Source: Natronocalculus amylovorans (GTDB taxonomy: Archaea; Halobacteriota; Halobacteria; Halobacteriales; Haloferacaceae). Taken from it: a DNA stretch of 39,692 bases. The notes under the pieces were generated by a model, which saw only the letters and a program-made list of their open reading frames with translations, was not told where the DNA came from and searched no databases. Location: positions 1-39,692 of the forward strand of contig NZ_JAKRVX010000013.1 of NCBI RefSeq assembly GCF_023638035.1. The letters run 5' to 3'. Made by a program: the position numbers and the translations under genes. How positions within the stretch are numbered: position 1 is the first letter of the stretch; every line of letters starts with the position of its first letter. Positions 32,571-39,692 of the stretch are shown piece by piece.

Positions 32571-33482
32571 TCAGCGCTGCTCTTCGCTTAGATTACTGTG
32601 TTTTACTTTACTGAAATTAAACTGCGCCCCACCAGTCTCGCTTTCCGTAATTGAGACTTCCCATCCAAATGCATCGACGATCTGTTTGACAATTGCAAGA
32701 CCGAATCCAGTCCCCGATCGTCGTGTACTATATCCGTTTTCAAACACTTTTTCTCGGTTTTTTTCCACAATCCCCGGTCCAGAATCCGCAATATAGAAGC
32801 CATCATCGTGCTCGCCGACTGTCACCGTAATACTGTTGCCACCGTGTTCGATCGCATTGCGAAACATATTTTCGAGGAGCTGTTCCATCCTCGAATAATC
32901 TGCATTGATATGAATGTCTGTCTCGACACACAGGGTCGCATCATCTGTCGAAACGGTACGCCAACACATATTTGCCACCTCATCCAGCGCTACCGGCTCA
33001 AACGAGAGCACCGCCTTCCCATTTCGCGCGTACACCAGTAGGTCGTCAATCAATGCCCGCATACGGAGATGAGCCTGATCAACTTCTTCTAATAACTCCG
33101 GTTTATGTTCACTGCTGTGTTGTGCGAGATGTAAGTTACCCATTGCAACTGTGAGTGGACTTCGGAGGTCGTGTGAGACAACGCCTGCGAACTCTTCTAA
33201 ACGCTTTGTCTGTCGTTCTAGCTCTTTTTCGCGTCGTCTCGACTCCGTTACTTCATATGCCAGCCCTGTTACGCCTCTAATATTTCCTGATGGCTCCCTG
33301 ATTGGCTCATACCAGACCTCAAATATTTCATTATTTATTTTGAGTGTTGTCTCAATGGACTCACCATCAAGCGATCGAGTCACCAACTCACAAATCTCTG
33401 GGCGGGAGCTATAAACATCAAACACCGATGTTCCTACTAACTGGTTAGGTTTGATTCCAATTGACTCCAGTGCGGACCGTTC
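32571..33482 (-). pseudogene. PAS-histidine kinase, 5' end cut off by an IS607 element
   Basis: The remaining frame holds the C-terminal part of a PAS domain (ALESIGIKPNQLVGTSVFDVY, then FEVWYEPIREPSGNIRGVTGLAYEVTE). It continues through a HisKA dimerisation domain with the phospho-acceptor histidine (VVSHDLRSPLTVAMGN) and an HATPase domain. The N box is NMFRNAIEHGG, the G1 box DSGPGI, and the G2 box GTGFGLAIVKQIV. The first residues of the PAS domain and any earlier domains are missing, because the IS607 right end joins at 33483. No matching N-terminal remnant is found on the far side of the element (35842-35927). A GTG at 33425 could initiate a 284-residue product, so a truncated kinase may still be made. 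By domain order it is a typical haloarchaeal sensor kinase. Confidence 0.82.
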
Positions 33483-35219
33483 CTATTTTCCGCAGTAAAC
33501 AGCAGTCTGCTTAACAAAGCGAGACGTGCCGTGTGTCGCTGGGCTTGACACTGAAACAGGTTTACTGCTATCGTTTTTCGTCTCTGTCGGGGTGACGGCG
33601 GGCGCTATCAAGCACGACCCACCACCAGCAGCCACCTCACTCGACTGTTCAGTAAACACGATTGGCGCTTCACCAAACGTGAGACGCGGGCCAGCGGAAC
33701 GGCTTGCTGGCACGATTTCAACATCTCCCGTATAGGAAGACGTGAAATCGCGTTCCAGTGTTGCCGTTTCGCTGAAGAACACGCGGGCCACGTTGACAGC
33801 ACCAACGTAGTCCCGGTCGGCTTGATACCCACACCGTGCGTTGTCACAGCGGAAGTGACTGCCCCACCACACTTCAAACGAGTGGTCAGGTGACTTCGTA
33901 GTGTGCCCCGTCGCGCCACACCGAGGGCACGACCGCGACGTGTTACCCGGATGCACTCGCTCAACGTGCAGTCCAGCGATGTCTGCCCGGTACTCGATTT
34001 TCGAGATAATGTCTCGACGCGCCCATGAGGAGAGTTCCCACGACAACTGACCTTCACCACGAGGAGGTGACAGACTCCGCAAGTCTTCGTGGACGATTGC
34101 ATCCACGTCGTACACCAGCGCGAGTGCGAGGACTTGGTTAGCTACGTCGTGTACGAGTTGCTCTCGCTTGTGGCGAATCTTGTTGTTCACGCGCCTGTAC
34201 TCCGCGTGAACCTGTGTGAACGAGTCTGTGTGGTCACGCCCGTTTCGACGCAGAGACGCGAGTTTTGAGTTGAGCTGATTACGTTCACGAGCGAGATTCC
34301 GCATCCGTTTGCGCTCCGTATTCTGAATGAAATACGGGACAGAGAGTTGTTCTCCATCTTCGTTCACCACAACAGCAGTAGCGTCTTTTCGGAGCCCACC
34401 GTCAATTGACAAGACGGTTTCCACGTCGTCAGATTTCTCGGCGTGTTCGACTTCGATGGGGAACGAGAGTTCGTGATAGTCGTCCCCGGTTTTTGTTTGT
34501 GTAGGGTGGAACGAGGGGGCGGAGAGGCTTCCGTGTTCAAGCAATTCATGGAATGCTTCGTAGCCTTCGAGGGTGTGTTCTGTCCACGTCCAATCACCTC
34601 TTGTTTCAGGTTCGAGCGTATCAGGTGTTTTGAGTTTGACTGTAAGTATCTGTGTGTCTTCTTCGTACTCGTATTTCACCGCCTGTCCTGATGTGGGGCC
34701 ATCGTCTGCGGAATACGGCAACACGCCCTTCGAGTACGTTGGGCAGTCCTGCATATCGAAATACGATTCAGGGAAGCGACCGTGTCGGTCGTAGTACGAG
34801 TTGAGTTGTCCGATAAGCAGGTCAACGTACCCTGACTTGAGATATTCTTCTGAGTCACAGAGTTGTTCTTTAATTATCCGAGTATGGATTCGTCGAATCT
34901 TGTGGTTGGGGAGTACAGATTGGATAGTTTCGAAGGCTCCTCGTTTGTCGGCGTGGCTCCGAAGCGTCTCCCCGACTTTCTGCATCACACACCGCTTGTA
35001 CCGACTCGGAAGGTACAGGTCAAAATCATCGAACGCTTCGCTCTCGTCAAAGTATTTCCACGCCTGATACGAGAAATCGTCAATCCCTGTGAGATGTTCA
35101 GTCGTCCAGTATCGCTCGATAAGCGTGTTTGCAACCGTAATTGTGAGCATGTCTAACCGATCGTGACGCTCTCGCTCCTCAAACGGGAGGCGAATTGGAA
35201 GCGAGAGATGGCTACTCAT
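33483..35219 (-). CDS. tnpB: TnpB of the IS607 element, long form
   Basis: A 578-residue TnpB. Residues 1-270 form the recognition part, starting MSSHLSLPIRLPFEERERHDRL. The RuvC-I aspartate is in VLSIDGGLRKDAT, the RuvC-II glutamate in AIVHEDLRSLSPPRGEG, and the RuvC-III aspartate in YQADRDYVGAVNVARV near residue 470. The zinc ribbon is at RSCPRCGATG and FRCDNARCG. All catalytic acids are in place, so it is probably active. A tail of about 105 residues of low complexity (PASRSAGPRLTFGEAP, AAGGGSCLIAPAVTPTETKND) follows RuvC-III. In this family the omegaRNA overlaps the tnpB 3' end, so the tail may be a by-product of RNA coding. The stop TAG is the last codon before kinase sequence begins in the same frame. 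Confidence 0.9.
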   Translation of the reverse strand: MSSHLSLPIRLPFEERERHDRLDMLTITVANTLIERYWTTEHLTGIDDFSYQAWKYFDESEAFDDFDLYLPSRYKRCVMQKVGETLRSHADKRGAFETIQSVLPNHKIRRIHTRIIKEQLCDSEEYLKSGYVDLLIGQLNSYYDRHGRFPESYFDMQDCPTYSKGVLPYSADDGPTSGQAVKYEYEEDTQILTVKLKTPDTLEPETRGDWTWTEHTLEGYEAFHELLEHGSLSAPSFHPTQTKTGDDYHELSFPIEVEHAEKSDDVETVLSIDGGLRKDATAVVVNEDGEQLSVPYFIQNTERKRMRNLARERNQLNSKLASLRRNGRDHTDSFTQVHAEYRRVNNKIRHKREQLVHDVANQVLALALVYDVDAIVHEDLRSLSPPRGEGQLSWELSSWARRDIISKIEYRADIAGLHVERVHPGNTSRSCPRCGATGHTTKSPDHSFEVWWGSHFRCDNARCGYQADRDYVGAVNVARVFFSETATLERDFTSSYTGDVEIVPASRSAGPRLTFGEAPIVFTEQSSEVAAGGGSCLIAPAVTPTETKNDSSKPVSVSSPATHGTSRFVKQTAVYCGK

Positions 35220-35841
35220 CGGTTTCCACCTCGGATTCTACGGTTTCAACGATGCGCTTGCGTTTCGAGGAACGCATCCCATACAGTTTGCCTGCGAAGC
35301 TGGCAACGAGTTGCAAAAGGTCGTCAACGAGTTCTTCATGTGCAGTTTTGTCAGTTTCCTCATTGATAACCGTAATTTCGATTCCGTACTGGTCGAGGAG
35401 GCGTTCGAGATAGGTGAATCCAAATCTGGTGAGTCGGTCTTGGTATGTGACGAGGACGCGCCCATAGTCGGCGGTCTCTGCATCGTCCAAGAGTTTGTTC
35501 AGTCCACGACGATTCTCGTTGAGGCCACTTCCCACGTCGGAGTATTTATTTTCGATACTCCATCCGTGGTTGTGTGCGTATTCAGTAAGGGAGTTGAGTT
35601 GGCGGTCAAGGTCGCCATCTTGTTTCTGAGTGTGTCCTGAAACACGCGCATAGATGGCGACTTTATCGGTTCTCCGTGATGGCTCGCCAGTGAGTCGTTG
35701 GAGTTCGGTATGTGGAATCCGTCGATGCCCGCCTGGAGTTCGTGAATACGATATTTGGTCTTCTCGGCACCACTTTTTGACGGTTTCCGGGTGGACTCCA
35801 AGTTCGTCTGCGAACGCTCCAATGGAGTACACCTTTGTCAT
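35212..35841 (-). CDS. tnpA: IS607 TnpA serine recombinase with MerR-type HTH
   Basis: A complete 209-residue IS607 transposase. Residues 1-50 are a MerR-like DNA-binding domain: YSIGAFADELGVHPETVKKWCREDQISYSRTPGGHRRIP. The serine-recombinase catalytic domain follows, with the nucleophile in VAIYARVSGHTQKQDGDLDRQ, the DVGSGLNENRRGL segment and the arginine motif YQDRLTRFGF. The C-terminus is helical with FAGKLYGMRSSKRKR. All the motifs needed for strand exchange are present, so the enzyme is probably active. It overlaps tnpB by 8 bases. Confidence 0.92.
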   Translation of the reverse strand: MTKVYSIGAFADELGVHPETVKKWCREDQISYSRTPGGHRRIPHTELQRLTGEPSRRTDKVAIYARVSGHTQKQDGDLDRQLNSLTEYAHNHGWSIENKYSDVGSGLNENRRGLNKLLDDAETADYGRVLVTYQDRLTRFGFTYLERLLDQYGIEITVINEETDKTAHEELVDDLLQLVASFAGKLYGMRSSKRKRIVETVESEVETDE

Positions 35842-35895
35842 TACTGCTAATTACTGCTGCTCACTACTTAAGAAAGCCGATTTTTGTAGCAGTTA

Positions 35896-35933
35896 CGATA
35901 CCCCTTATCGTCTGGAAATAAGCGCTCTTATTT
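35896..35933. terminator. Two small hairpins behind the DHFR gene
   Basis: CGATA-ccccT-TATCG (35896-35910) and AAATAAG-cgct-CTTATTT (35916-35933) are adjacent perfect stems. The second includes the DHFR stop codon on the reverse strand. They may terminate or stabilise the DHFR transcript, or the first could belong to the IS607 left end. Confidence 0.35.
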
Positions 35934-36404
35934 TCGTTGCCACTCTTCGAGTGTAAACCGATCGTACTCCGTTTTTGTTAGTATCTCCCAGTCGGATGCA
36001 TCCCACTCAGGGTAGTAGCTATCACCCTCATATTCACCGTGGACTCTGCTTAGCACCATTTGATCAACATACGGTTGGAAAAGCTCGTATATTTTCCCTC
36101 CCCCGATCACATAGATAGTCTCGGAACCAAGATGCTCACCGTATTCAATTGCTTCCGCAACCGTTCCTGCATGATGTGCTGTTGGGACGGAAAACGTCTT
36201 TTCGGTCCTACTCAGCACGATTTGTTCGGTTCCTGGAAGATCGTCTAGCATTGATTCGAATGTCACACGCCCGAGAATGATTGGGCTCTCCGATATGCGA
36301 GCACGATACTGTTCTTTGTCCGCCGGAATTGATGGCCATGGTAGTTCGCCATCGTTTCCGATCACACGATTTGACGAGAGTGCTGCGACAGATACAAGCT
36401 CCAT
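35928..36404 (-). CDS. folA: Dihydrofolate reductase
   Basis: A 158-residue dihydrofolate reductase, reducing dihydrofolate to tetrahydrofolate with NADPH. Seen in the sequence are [23 protein letters not shown] at the N-terminus, [26 protein letters not shown] (with the catalytic acidic residue in the ADKEQY helix) and [12 protein letters not shown] with the NADPH-binding glycines. The C-terminal part is acidic, as in the haloarchaeal enzymes. It does not neighbour thymidylate synthase here, although that pairing is frequent. The ATG at 36404 fits the conserved start. Confidence 0.93.
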   Translation of the reverse strand: MELVSVAALSSNRVIGNDGELPWPSIPADKEQYRARISESPIILGRVTFESMLDDLPGTEQIVLSRTEKTFSVPTAHHAGTVAEAIEYGEHLGSETIYVIGGGKIYELFQPYVDQMVLSRVHGEYEGDSYYPEWDASDWEILTKTEYDRFTLEEWQRK

Positions 36405-36490
36405 TATCAGTATCTACGTATTCTATCTACATACGGATTATTCTCTCCGCGCTCTTTTTGCGATGCAATTGATGAGGTACCGGAGCCATC

Positions 36491-36540
36491 TATCTTTCTG
36501 CGAGGAGAGAATTCCGTCGTTTACGGCGGGGAGGATGTCA
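36491..36540 (+). repeat. Orphan right-end of an IS1341-type element upstream of cetZ
   Basis: TATCTTTCTGCGAGGAGAGAATTCCGTCG-ttta-CGGCGGGGAGGATGTCA with a 6-bp stem (36514-36519 / 36524-36529). It is the mirror-image counterpart of the copy at 31152-31200 and is not associated with a tnpB gene. It ends 46 bases before the cetZ start, so it lies where the promoter should be. Confidence 0.6.
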
Positions 36541-36586
36541 CCCGTGATGTAAAACTACTTTACCAGCTTCAGACAACGGATTGTGT

Positions 36587-37693
36587 ATGCGGATTCACGC
36601 AACTGGGATTGGTGGTGCTGGCTGCCGAGTGGTCAATACACTCGCAGGCGAATATGGTGGCCGTTCTTTCTTGAATGGTGCTGTAGCGTTCGATACAGAT
36701 GTAAACACGCTTGAGCAACTATCTGCAATCGACCCTGAGCAACGATATCGTTTTAGTGATGAAGCAGGCGGGAACGGACTGTCTGGTGATCTTAGCCGTG
36801 GGCAAGCGCTTGGCGAGGAATACGTCTCCGAATTGAGCCGCGTAATCGATCGAGGAACACTATCCCGTGCGGAAGGGTTTCTACTGGTTATCGGGCTTGG
36901 AGGTGCAACCGGTGGTGGTGTGGCCCCTGAGTTGATTCGGAATCTCAACCGACTCACGGAGGAGCCTGTCTATGTGTTGGGTATCCTTCCTGCATCAACG
37001 GAGGCCGACACCGAAATCGATCCTGCAGCATATCGACCACAGGCTGCTGCAAACACACAAGAGACGCTTGCTGAACTCACCGGTCTTGCCACTGCAATCA
37101 TCTGCTTTGATAACGATAACTGGCTTTCAGGTGGGCAACAGTTCTCCTCTGAGCGTGACCGAATAAACAATGTCCTCGTCGAACACATTGCTGCCGTATT
37201 TGGTGCTGGTGATGTTGATGACACTACCGCTACGGCCCAACAGGTAGTCGATGCAAGCGATATTAACCGTGCGCTGGGTAGCGATTCATCTATTGCGACG
37301 ATCGGCTATGCAACGCAAACAGTCAAAACTCAACAGGCAAAATCCCGGTTTGGTCTCGGGATTTTTAAATCCAAAACCCCACCGGAGGTCGATACTTCCG
37401 AAGCAGTACGCGCTATTGAAACCGTTATCCGAAAGGCTGCACGTGGAAAACAAACGCTTGAAACGACCGATGGACATGCCGATCGAACACTTCTCATTGT
37501 CGGTGGTCCCCCAGAGTGGCTCAATCGACAAGCGATTGCACAGGGCAGAACATGGCTCACTTCAGAAACAGGATCAAGCGCATTACTCAGTGGAGATGCG
37601 CCGGATGAATCACGAGATGATGTGTTTGCGATCGTTCTTCGTTCAGGAATCACACCACAGAATTGGCTTGCAGAGGGACCAAAACAGTCCTAA
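36587..37693 (+). CDS. cetZ: CetZ family tubulin-like protein (divergent paralogue)
   Basis: A 368-residue CetZ-like protein. It starts MRIHATGIGGAGCRVVNTLAGEYG (nucleotide-binding loop). The tubulin signature is GLGGATGGGVAPELIRNL near residue 105; the typical CetZ text is GLGGGTGSGGAPVL, so two of the glycine-loop positions are changed (G to A and S to G). EPVYVLGILPAS, NDNWLSGG, FGAGDV and VVDASDINRALGSDSSIATIGYA (T7 loop region) follow. VIRKAARGKQTL and GGPPEWLNRQAIAQGRTWL complete the C-terminal domain. CetZ proteins are cytoskeletal GTPases of haloarchaea that affect cell shape. The ATG at 36587 is used, since the upstream TTG would add two residues. It converges on the transporter gene. 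Confidence 0.87.
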   Translation: MRIHATGIGGAGCRVVNTLAGEYGGRSFLNGAVAFDTDVNTLEQLSAIDPEQRYRFSDEAGGNGLSGDLSRGQALGEEYVSELSRVIDRGTLSRAEGFLLVIGLGGATGGGVAPELIRNLNRLTEEPVYVLGILPASTEADTEIDPAAYRPQAAANTQETLAELTGLATAIICFDNDNWLSGGQQFSSERDRINNVLVEHIAAVFGAGDVDDTTATAQQVVDASDINRALGSDSSIATIGYATQTVKTQQAKSRFGLGIFKSKTPPEVDTSEAVRAIETVIRKAARGKQTLETTDGHADRTLLIVGGPPEWLNRQAIAQGRTWLTSETGSSALLSGDAPDESRDDVFAIVLRSGITPQNWLAEGPKQS

Positions 37694-37699
37694 ACAGTC

Positions 37700-39523
37700 T
37701 TAGACACCCCAAATTGCGACAATTCCGAGCGTCGTAACCACTGTCAAAATAAGCTGCAGTGGTGCACCCACTTTTGCATAGTCACCAAACGTGTAGCCCC
37801 CAGGACCGTACACCATGAGGTTTGTCTGATAGCCGATCGGTGTCAAAAACGGTGTTGATGCTGCAAACGTTACTGCCAGTGCAAACGCAAATGGGTTTGC
37901 ACCCAACTGTAGTGCGGCTTCAACAGCAACGGGGATCATTACGACGACACTTGCATTGTTGCTTAATACGTTTGTGACGACTGCCGTCACAAGATAGAAC
38001 AGCGCTAGCACAATAACTGGGTCAATATTCACTGAAAACAGTACAATTGCTGTCGCCATCCACTCTGCTGCACCACTTTGTTCGAGCGCAATCCCCAGTG
38101 GGATTAATCCTGCAAGCAAAAATATCACGCTCCAGTCGACTGCATCGTACATCTCGTTTGGTCTCACACAGCCAGTTGCGACCATCGCTATTATTCCACC
38201 AATTGCTGAGATGACGATCGGAAGTACCTCAACCGCAGCAAGTCCAACGACTGCTGCAATAATCCCGACTGCAAGCGGAATTTTGTGGTACTGATACGTT
38301 GGCGGAGTTAAATCCTGTGCGACAATAAAATGGCGGTCATCAATAAACCGCTGTACGGTGTCTTCAGCTGCTTGTACTAACAGCGTGTCACCACCCCGTA
38401 GTCGACGCTCATCCATTCTTGCATGAATGATTTTGCCACCACGGCGAATTGCAAGCACTGTCGCATCGTACCGCTGTCGAAATCGGATCGTCTCCAACGT
38501 TCCGCCAATAATTGGTGAATCCGGTGTTATGACTATCTCTACGAGCCGCTGATCTGTACTCTCATCGATTCGTGGCTCGTCTGCATCAAGTAGCGTATCG
38601 GTTACCTCCGCATCCGGTGCAAAGGTGAGCCCCTCTTCTTCCATGAGTCGTAGTAGACTATCTCGGTCAGTTCGGAGTACAAGAATATCGTCTGCACGAA
38701 CCTCTTTCGGTGCAAGCGGTTCACTGAATGCTCGTTTATTTCTAATCAGTTGAACAATGTCGGCATCCATATCCAGCGTTGAGAAGCACTCATCAACCGT
38801 CTTCCCAACAAACGGTGAATCGCTCTTCACGACGACCTCTGTCAGGTACTGGGTCATCTCGAACTCCGCAGTAAGCGCATCATCCATTTTGATTCGCTCA
38901 GGAACGAGATATGGGCCCGCAATAATCAGATAGAGTACGCCAGTTACCAATACGAGTAAACCAAGCTGTGTAAACTCAAACATTGAGAACGCTGAGAGCG
39001 ATTCAATGCCCTCCTCTTGCCCGATTCGGGCAACGATATCGGATGCTAAAATATTCGTTGAGGTCCCGATCACGGTCAACATCCCACCGAGCATTGCCGC
39101 AAAAGAGGCTGGCATCAGCAGCTTTGATGGTGAGATTCCCGTCCGATCGGAGATTTCCGTGATCATTGGGATCATCACGGCGACCACTGGTGTGTTGTTG
39201 ATGAATCCTGCGGTCCCACCAGAGAGTCCAAGCACCGCCAATAACTGTTTAAATTGGCTATCACCAAACGATGTTGCAATCTTCTTTCCAAGTAGATTTA
39301 TCAACCCTGTCTGTCTGATCCCCTCGCTCAGGATAAACATTGCAAGCACCGTTACCGTCGCGGTGCTTGCAAATCCTGAAATTCCAGTCGTCGAGTCAAC
39401 GCCGGTAAACGGCTCAAGTACGACCAACGTAAACAACACGCCGATTGCAATGACATCGATCGGAAGCGGTTCAGTGACAAATAACGCCAACGCCACAAGC
39501 ACAATGGCAAAGACTACAATCAT
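37700..39523 (-). CDS. DASS/SLC13-type transporter with two TrkA-C domains
   Basis: A 607-residue membrane protein. An N-terminal half of about six helices includes the family hairpin FINNTPVVAVMIPMI and MLTVIGTSTNILAS. Two TrkA-C (RCK_C) domains (about residues 215-290 and 315-395) lie in the middle, for example SPFVGKTVDECFSTLDMDADIVQLIR and SPIIGGTLETIRFRQRYDATVLAIRR. The C-terminal membrane half contains TNVLSNNASVVVMIPVAV and TPFLTPIGYQTNLMVYGPGGY. The layout matches sodium-coupled transporters of the SLC13 type, annotated elsewhere as sulfate/citrate or dicarboxylate permeases; the substrate cannot be told. The ATG at 39523 starts the first helix directly, while a GTG at 39580 would add 19 residues. 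Confidence 0.9.
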   Translation of the reverse strand: MIVVFAIVLVALALFVTEPLPIDVIAIGVLFTLVVLEPFTGVDSTTGISGFASTATVTVLAMFILSEGIRQTGLINLLGKKIATSFGDSQFKQLLAVLGLSGGTAGFINNTPVVAVMIPMITEISDRTGISPSKLLMPASFAAMLGGMLTVIGTSTNILASDIVARIGQEEGIESLSAFSMFEFTQLGLLVLVTGVLYLIIAGPYLVPERIKMDDALTAEFEMTQYLTEVVVKSDSPFVGKTVDECFSTLDMDADIVQLIRNKRAFSEPLAPKEVRADDILVLRTDRDSLLRLMEEEGLTFAPDAEVTDTLLDADEPRIDESTDQRLVEIVITPDSPIIGGTLETIRFRQRYDATVLAIRRGGKIIHARMDERRLRGGDTLLVQAAEDTVQRFIDDRHFIVAQDLTPPTYQYHKIPLAVGIIAAVVGLAAVEVLPIVISAIGGIIAMVATGCVRPNEMYDAVDWSVIFLLAGLIPLGIALEQSGAAEWMATAIVLFSVNIDPVIVLALFYLVTAVVTNVLSNNASVVVMIPVAVEAALQLGANPFAFALAVTFAASTPFLTPIGYQTNLMVYGPGGYTFGDYAKVGAPLQLILTVVTTLGIVAIWGV

Positions 39524-39609
39524 ATCTACCGTCAAGGGTGGGAGCGATGAGCCTACCTGCCAGACCAGTAATCGATGCACTGCAGAAACCTACAACTGCG
39601 AGGTGAAGT

Positions 39610-39632
39610 GCCTCGGGGTCAAGCCCCGAGGC
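39610..39632 (-). repeat. Right-end hairpin of a fifth tnpB element
   Basis: A perfect 9-bp stem GCCTCGGGG (39610-39618) / CCCCGAGGC (39624-39632) with a 5-base loop. It includes the stop codon of the partial tnpB to its right, as expected for an element whose omegaRNA overlaps the end of tnpB. It ends about 85 bases upstream of the transporter start. Confidence 0.55.
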
Positions 39633-39692
39633 TTCCTGTTTCAACGACGCGCTTTGCAGACACCGAATGAGTGTCCGTAGGGAGCGCAGTCT
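39619..39692 (-). CDS. tnpB: TnpB C-terminal end, continues beyond the right edge
   Basis: On the reverse strand the last 23 codons before the TGA at 39619 read TALPTDTHSVSAKRVVETG and a few more residues. The ending SAKRVVETGS is, as I recall, typical of the C-terminal tail of haloarchaeal IS1341-type TnpB proteins. The terminal hairpin over the stop codon supports this. Nothing can be said about completeness, since the rest is outside the window. Confidence 0.6.
   Translation of the reverse strand, partial: TALPTDTHSVSAKRVVETGSLGA

Larger units (their letters stand above)
33483..35880 (-). mobile_element. IS607-family element (tnpA-tnpB) inserted in a histidine kinase gene
   Basis: A serine-recombinase tnpA and a tnpB overlapping by 8 bases, in this order, define an IS607-type element. 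The right limit is close to 33484, where the PAS reading frame of the kinase resumes immediately. The left limit is inside 35842-35927, before the DHFR gene, and is estimated only. IS607 elements insert at GG dinucleotides, and AATAG|GAACGG at the right junction is compatible with that. Confidence 0.75.

Noticed and set aside
35842-35927. Search for the missing N-terminal part of the histidine kinase beyond the IS607 element
   Set aside because: The 86 bases contain no PAS-like coding sequence and no start codon in a suitable frame, so the 5' part was deleted rather than displaced.
31152-36540. Idea that the segment is a composite transposon
   Set aside because: IS200/605 elements move as single strands with distinct left and right ends, not by paired inverted ends, so two outward right ends alone do not make a composite transposon. 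It is kept only as an observation.
1-39692. CRISPR arrays, cas genes, tRNA or rRNA genes
   Set aside because: No series of regularly spaced repeats, no Cas signature and no cloverleaf-like sequence was noticed on either strand.

Overview
The window reads as chromosome of a halophilic archaeon. Its proteins are acidic and poor in lysine. It carries haloarchaeal hallmarks: CetZ tubulin, an RHH regulator, TRAM-domain and PRC-barrel proteins, halo-type IS200/605 and IS607 elements, and histidine kinases and receivers of the halobacterial type. The base composition looks moderate for this group, intergenic regions are AT-rich, and the tetramer GATC inside CGATCG is very frequent. This resembles Haloquadratum more than high-GC genera; that placement is inference from composition and gene style. 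I saw no rRNA, tRNA or CRISPR array.

Layout. 1-780: 5' part of an IS1341-type tnpB element with a 53-aa overlapping upstream ORF. 780-2484: enoyl-CoA hydratase and 3-hydroxyacyl-CoA dehydrogenase in a short operon. 2570-6209: two tnpB elements next to or inside a receiver-PAS gene, which is now broken. 6227-8409: HtpX protease, FAH-family hydrolase and a cupin. 8468-21667: a lactate / 2-hydroxyacid oxidation region. It holds a large FAD/Fe-S dehydrogenase, an atypical SDR, a small membrane protein, a voltage-gated-type K+ channel, two lactate permease paralogues around a winged-helix regulator, LutC and a LutB-LutA fusion. Two long palindromes lie in the intergenic regions of this block. 21843-23571: secreted beta-helix protein, FKBP isomerase and PRC-barrel protein. 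24121-28299: surface-polysaccharide genes (DUF354 glycosyltransferase-like protein, flippase) and two unassigned proteins. 28334-31154: SpoIIAA-like protein, D-2-hydroxyacid dehydrogenase, DUF1028 protein and TRAM protein. 31152-36540: a segment bounded by two outward-facing orphan IS ends. It contains an RHH regulator, PspA, a histidine kinase beheaded by an IS607 element, and DHFR. 36587-39523: CetZ paralogue and a DASS/TrkA-C transporter. 39610-39692: the 3' end of a fifth tnpB element.

How it works together. The clearest functional unit is the lactate block: LctP permeases import lactate or similar 2-hydroxyacids. LutC/LutBA would oxidise L-lactate, and the FAD/Fe-S enzyme would oxidise D-lactate or a related D-2-hydroxyacid. 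A dedicated regulator is divergent from one permease, with a perfect 18-bp palindrome between them. The other theme is repeated insertion of TnpB-encoding elements into signalling genes. One receiver-PAS gene and one PAS-histidine kinase have been broken this way.
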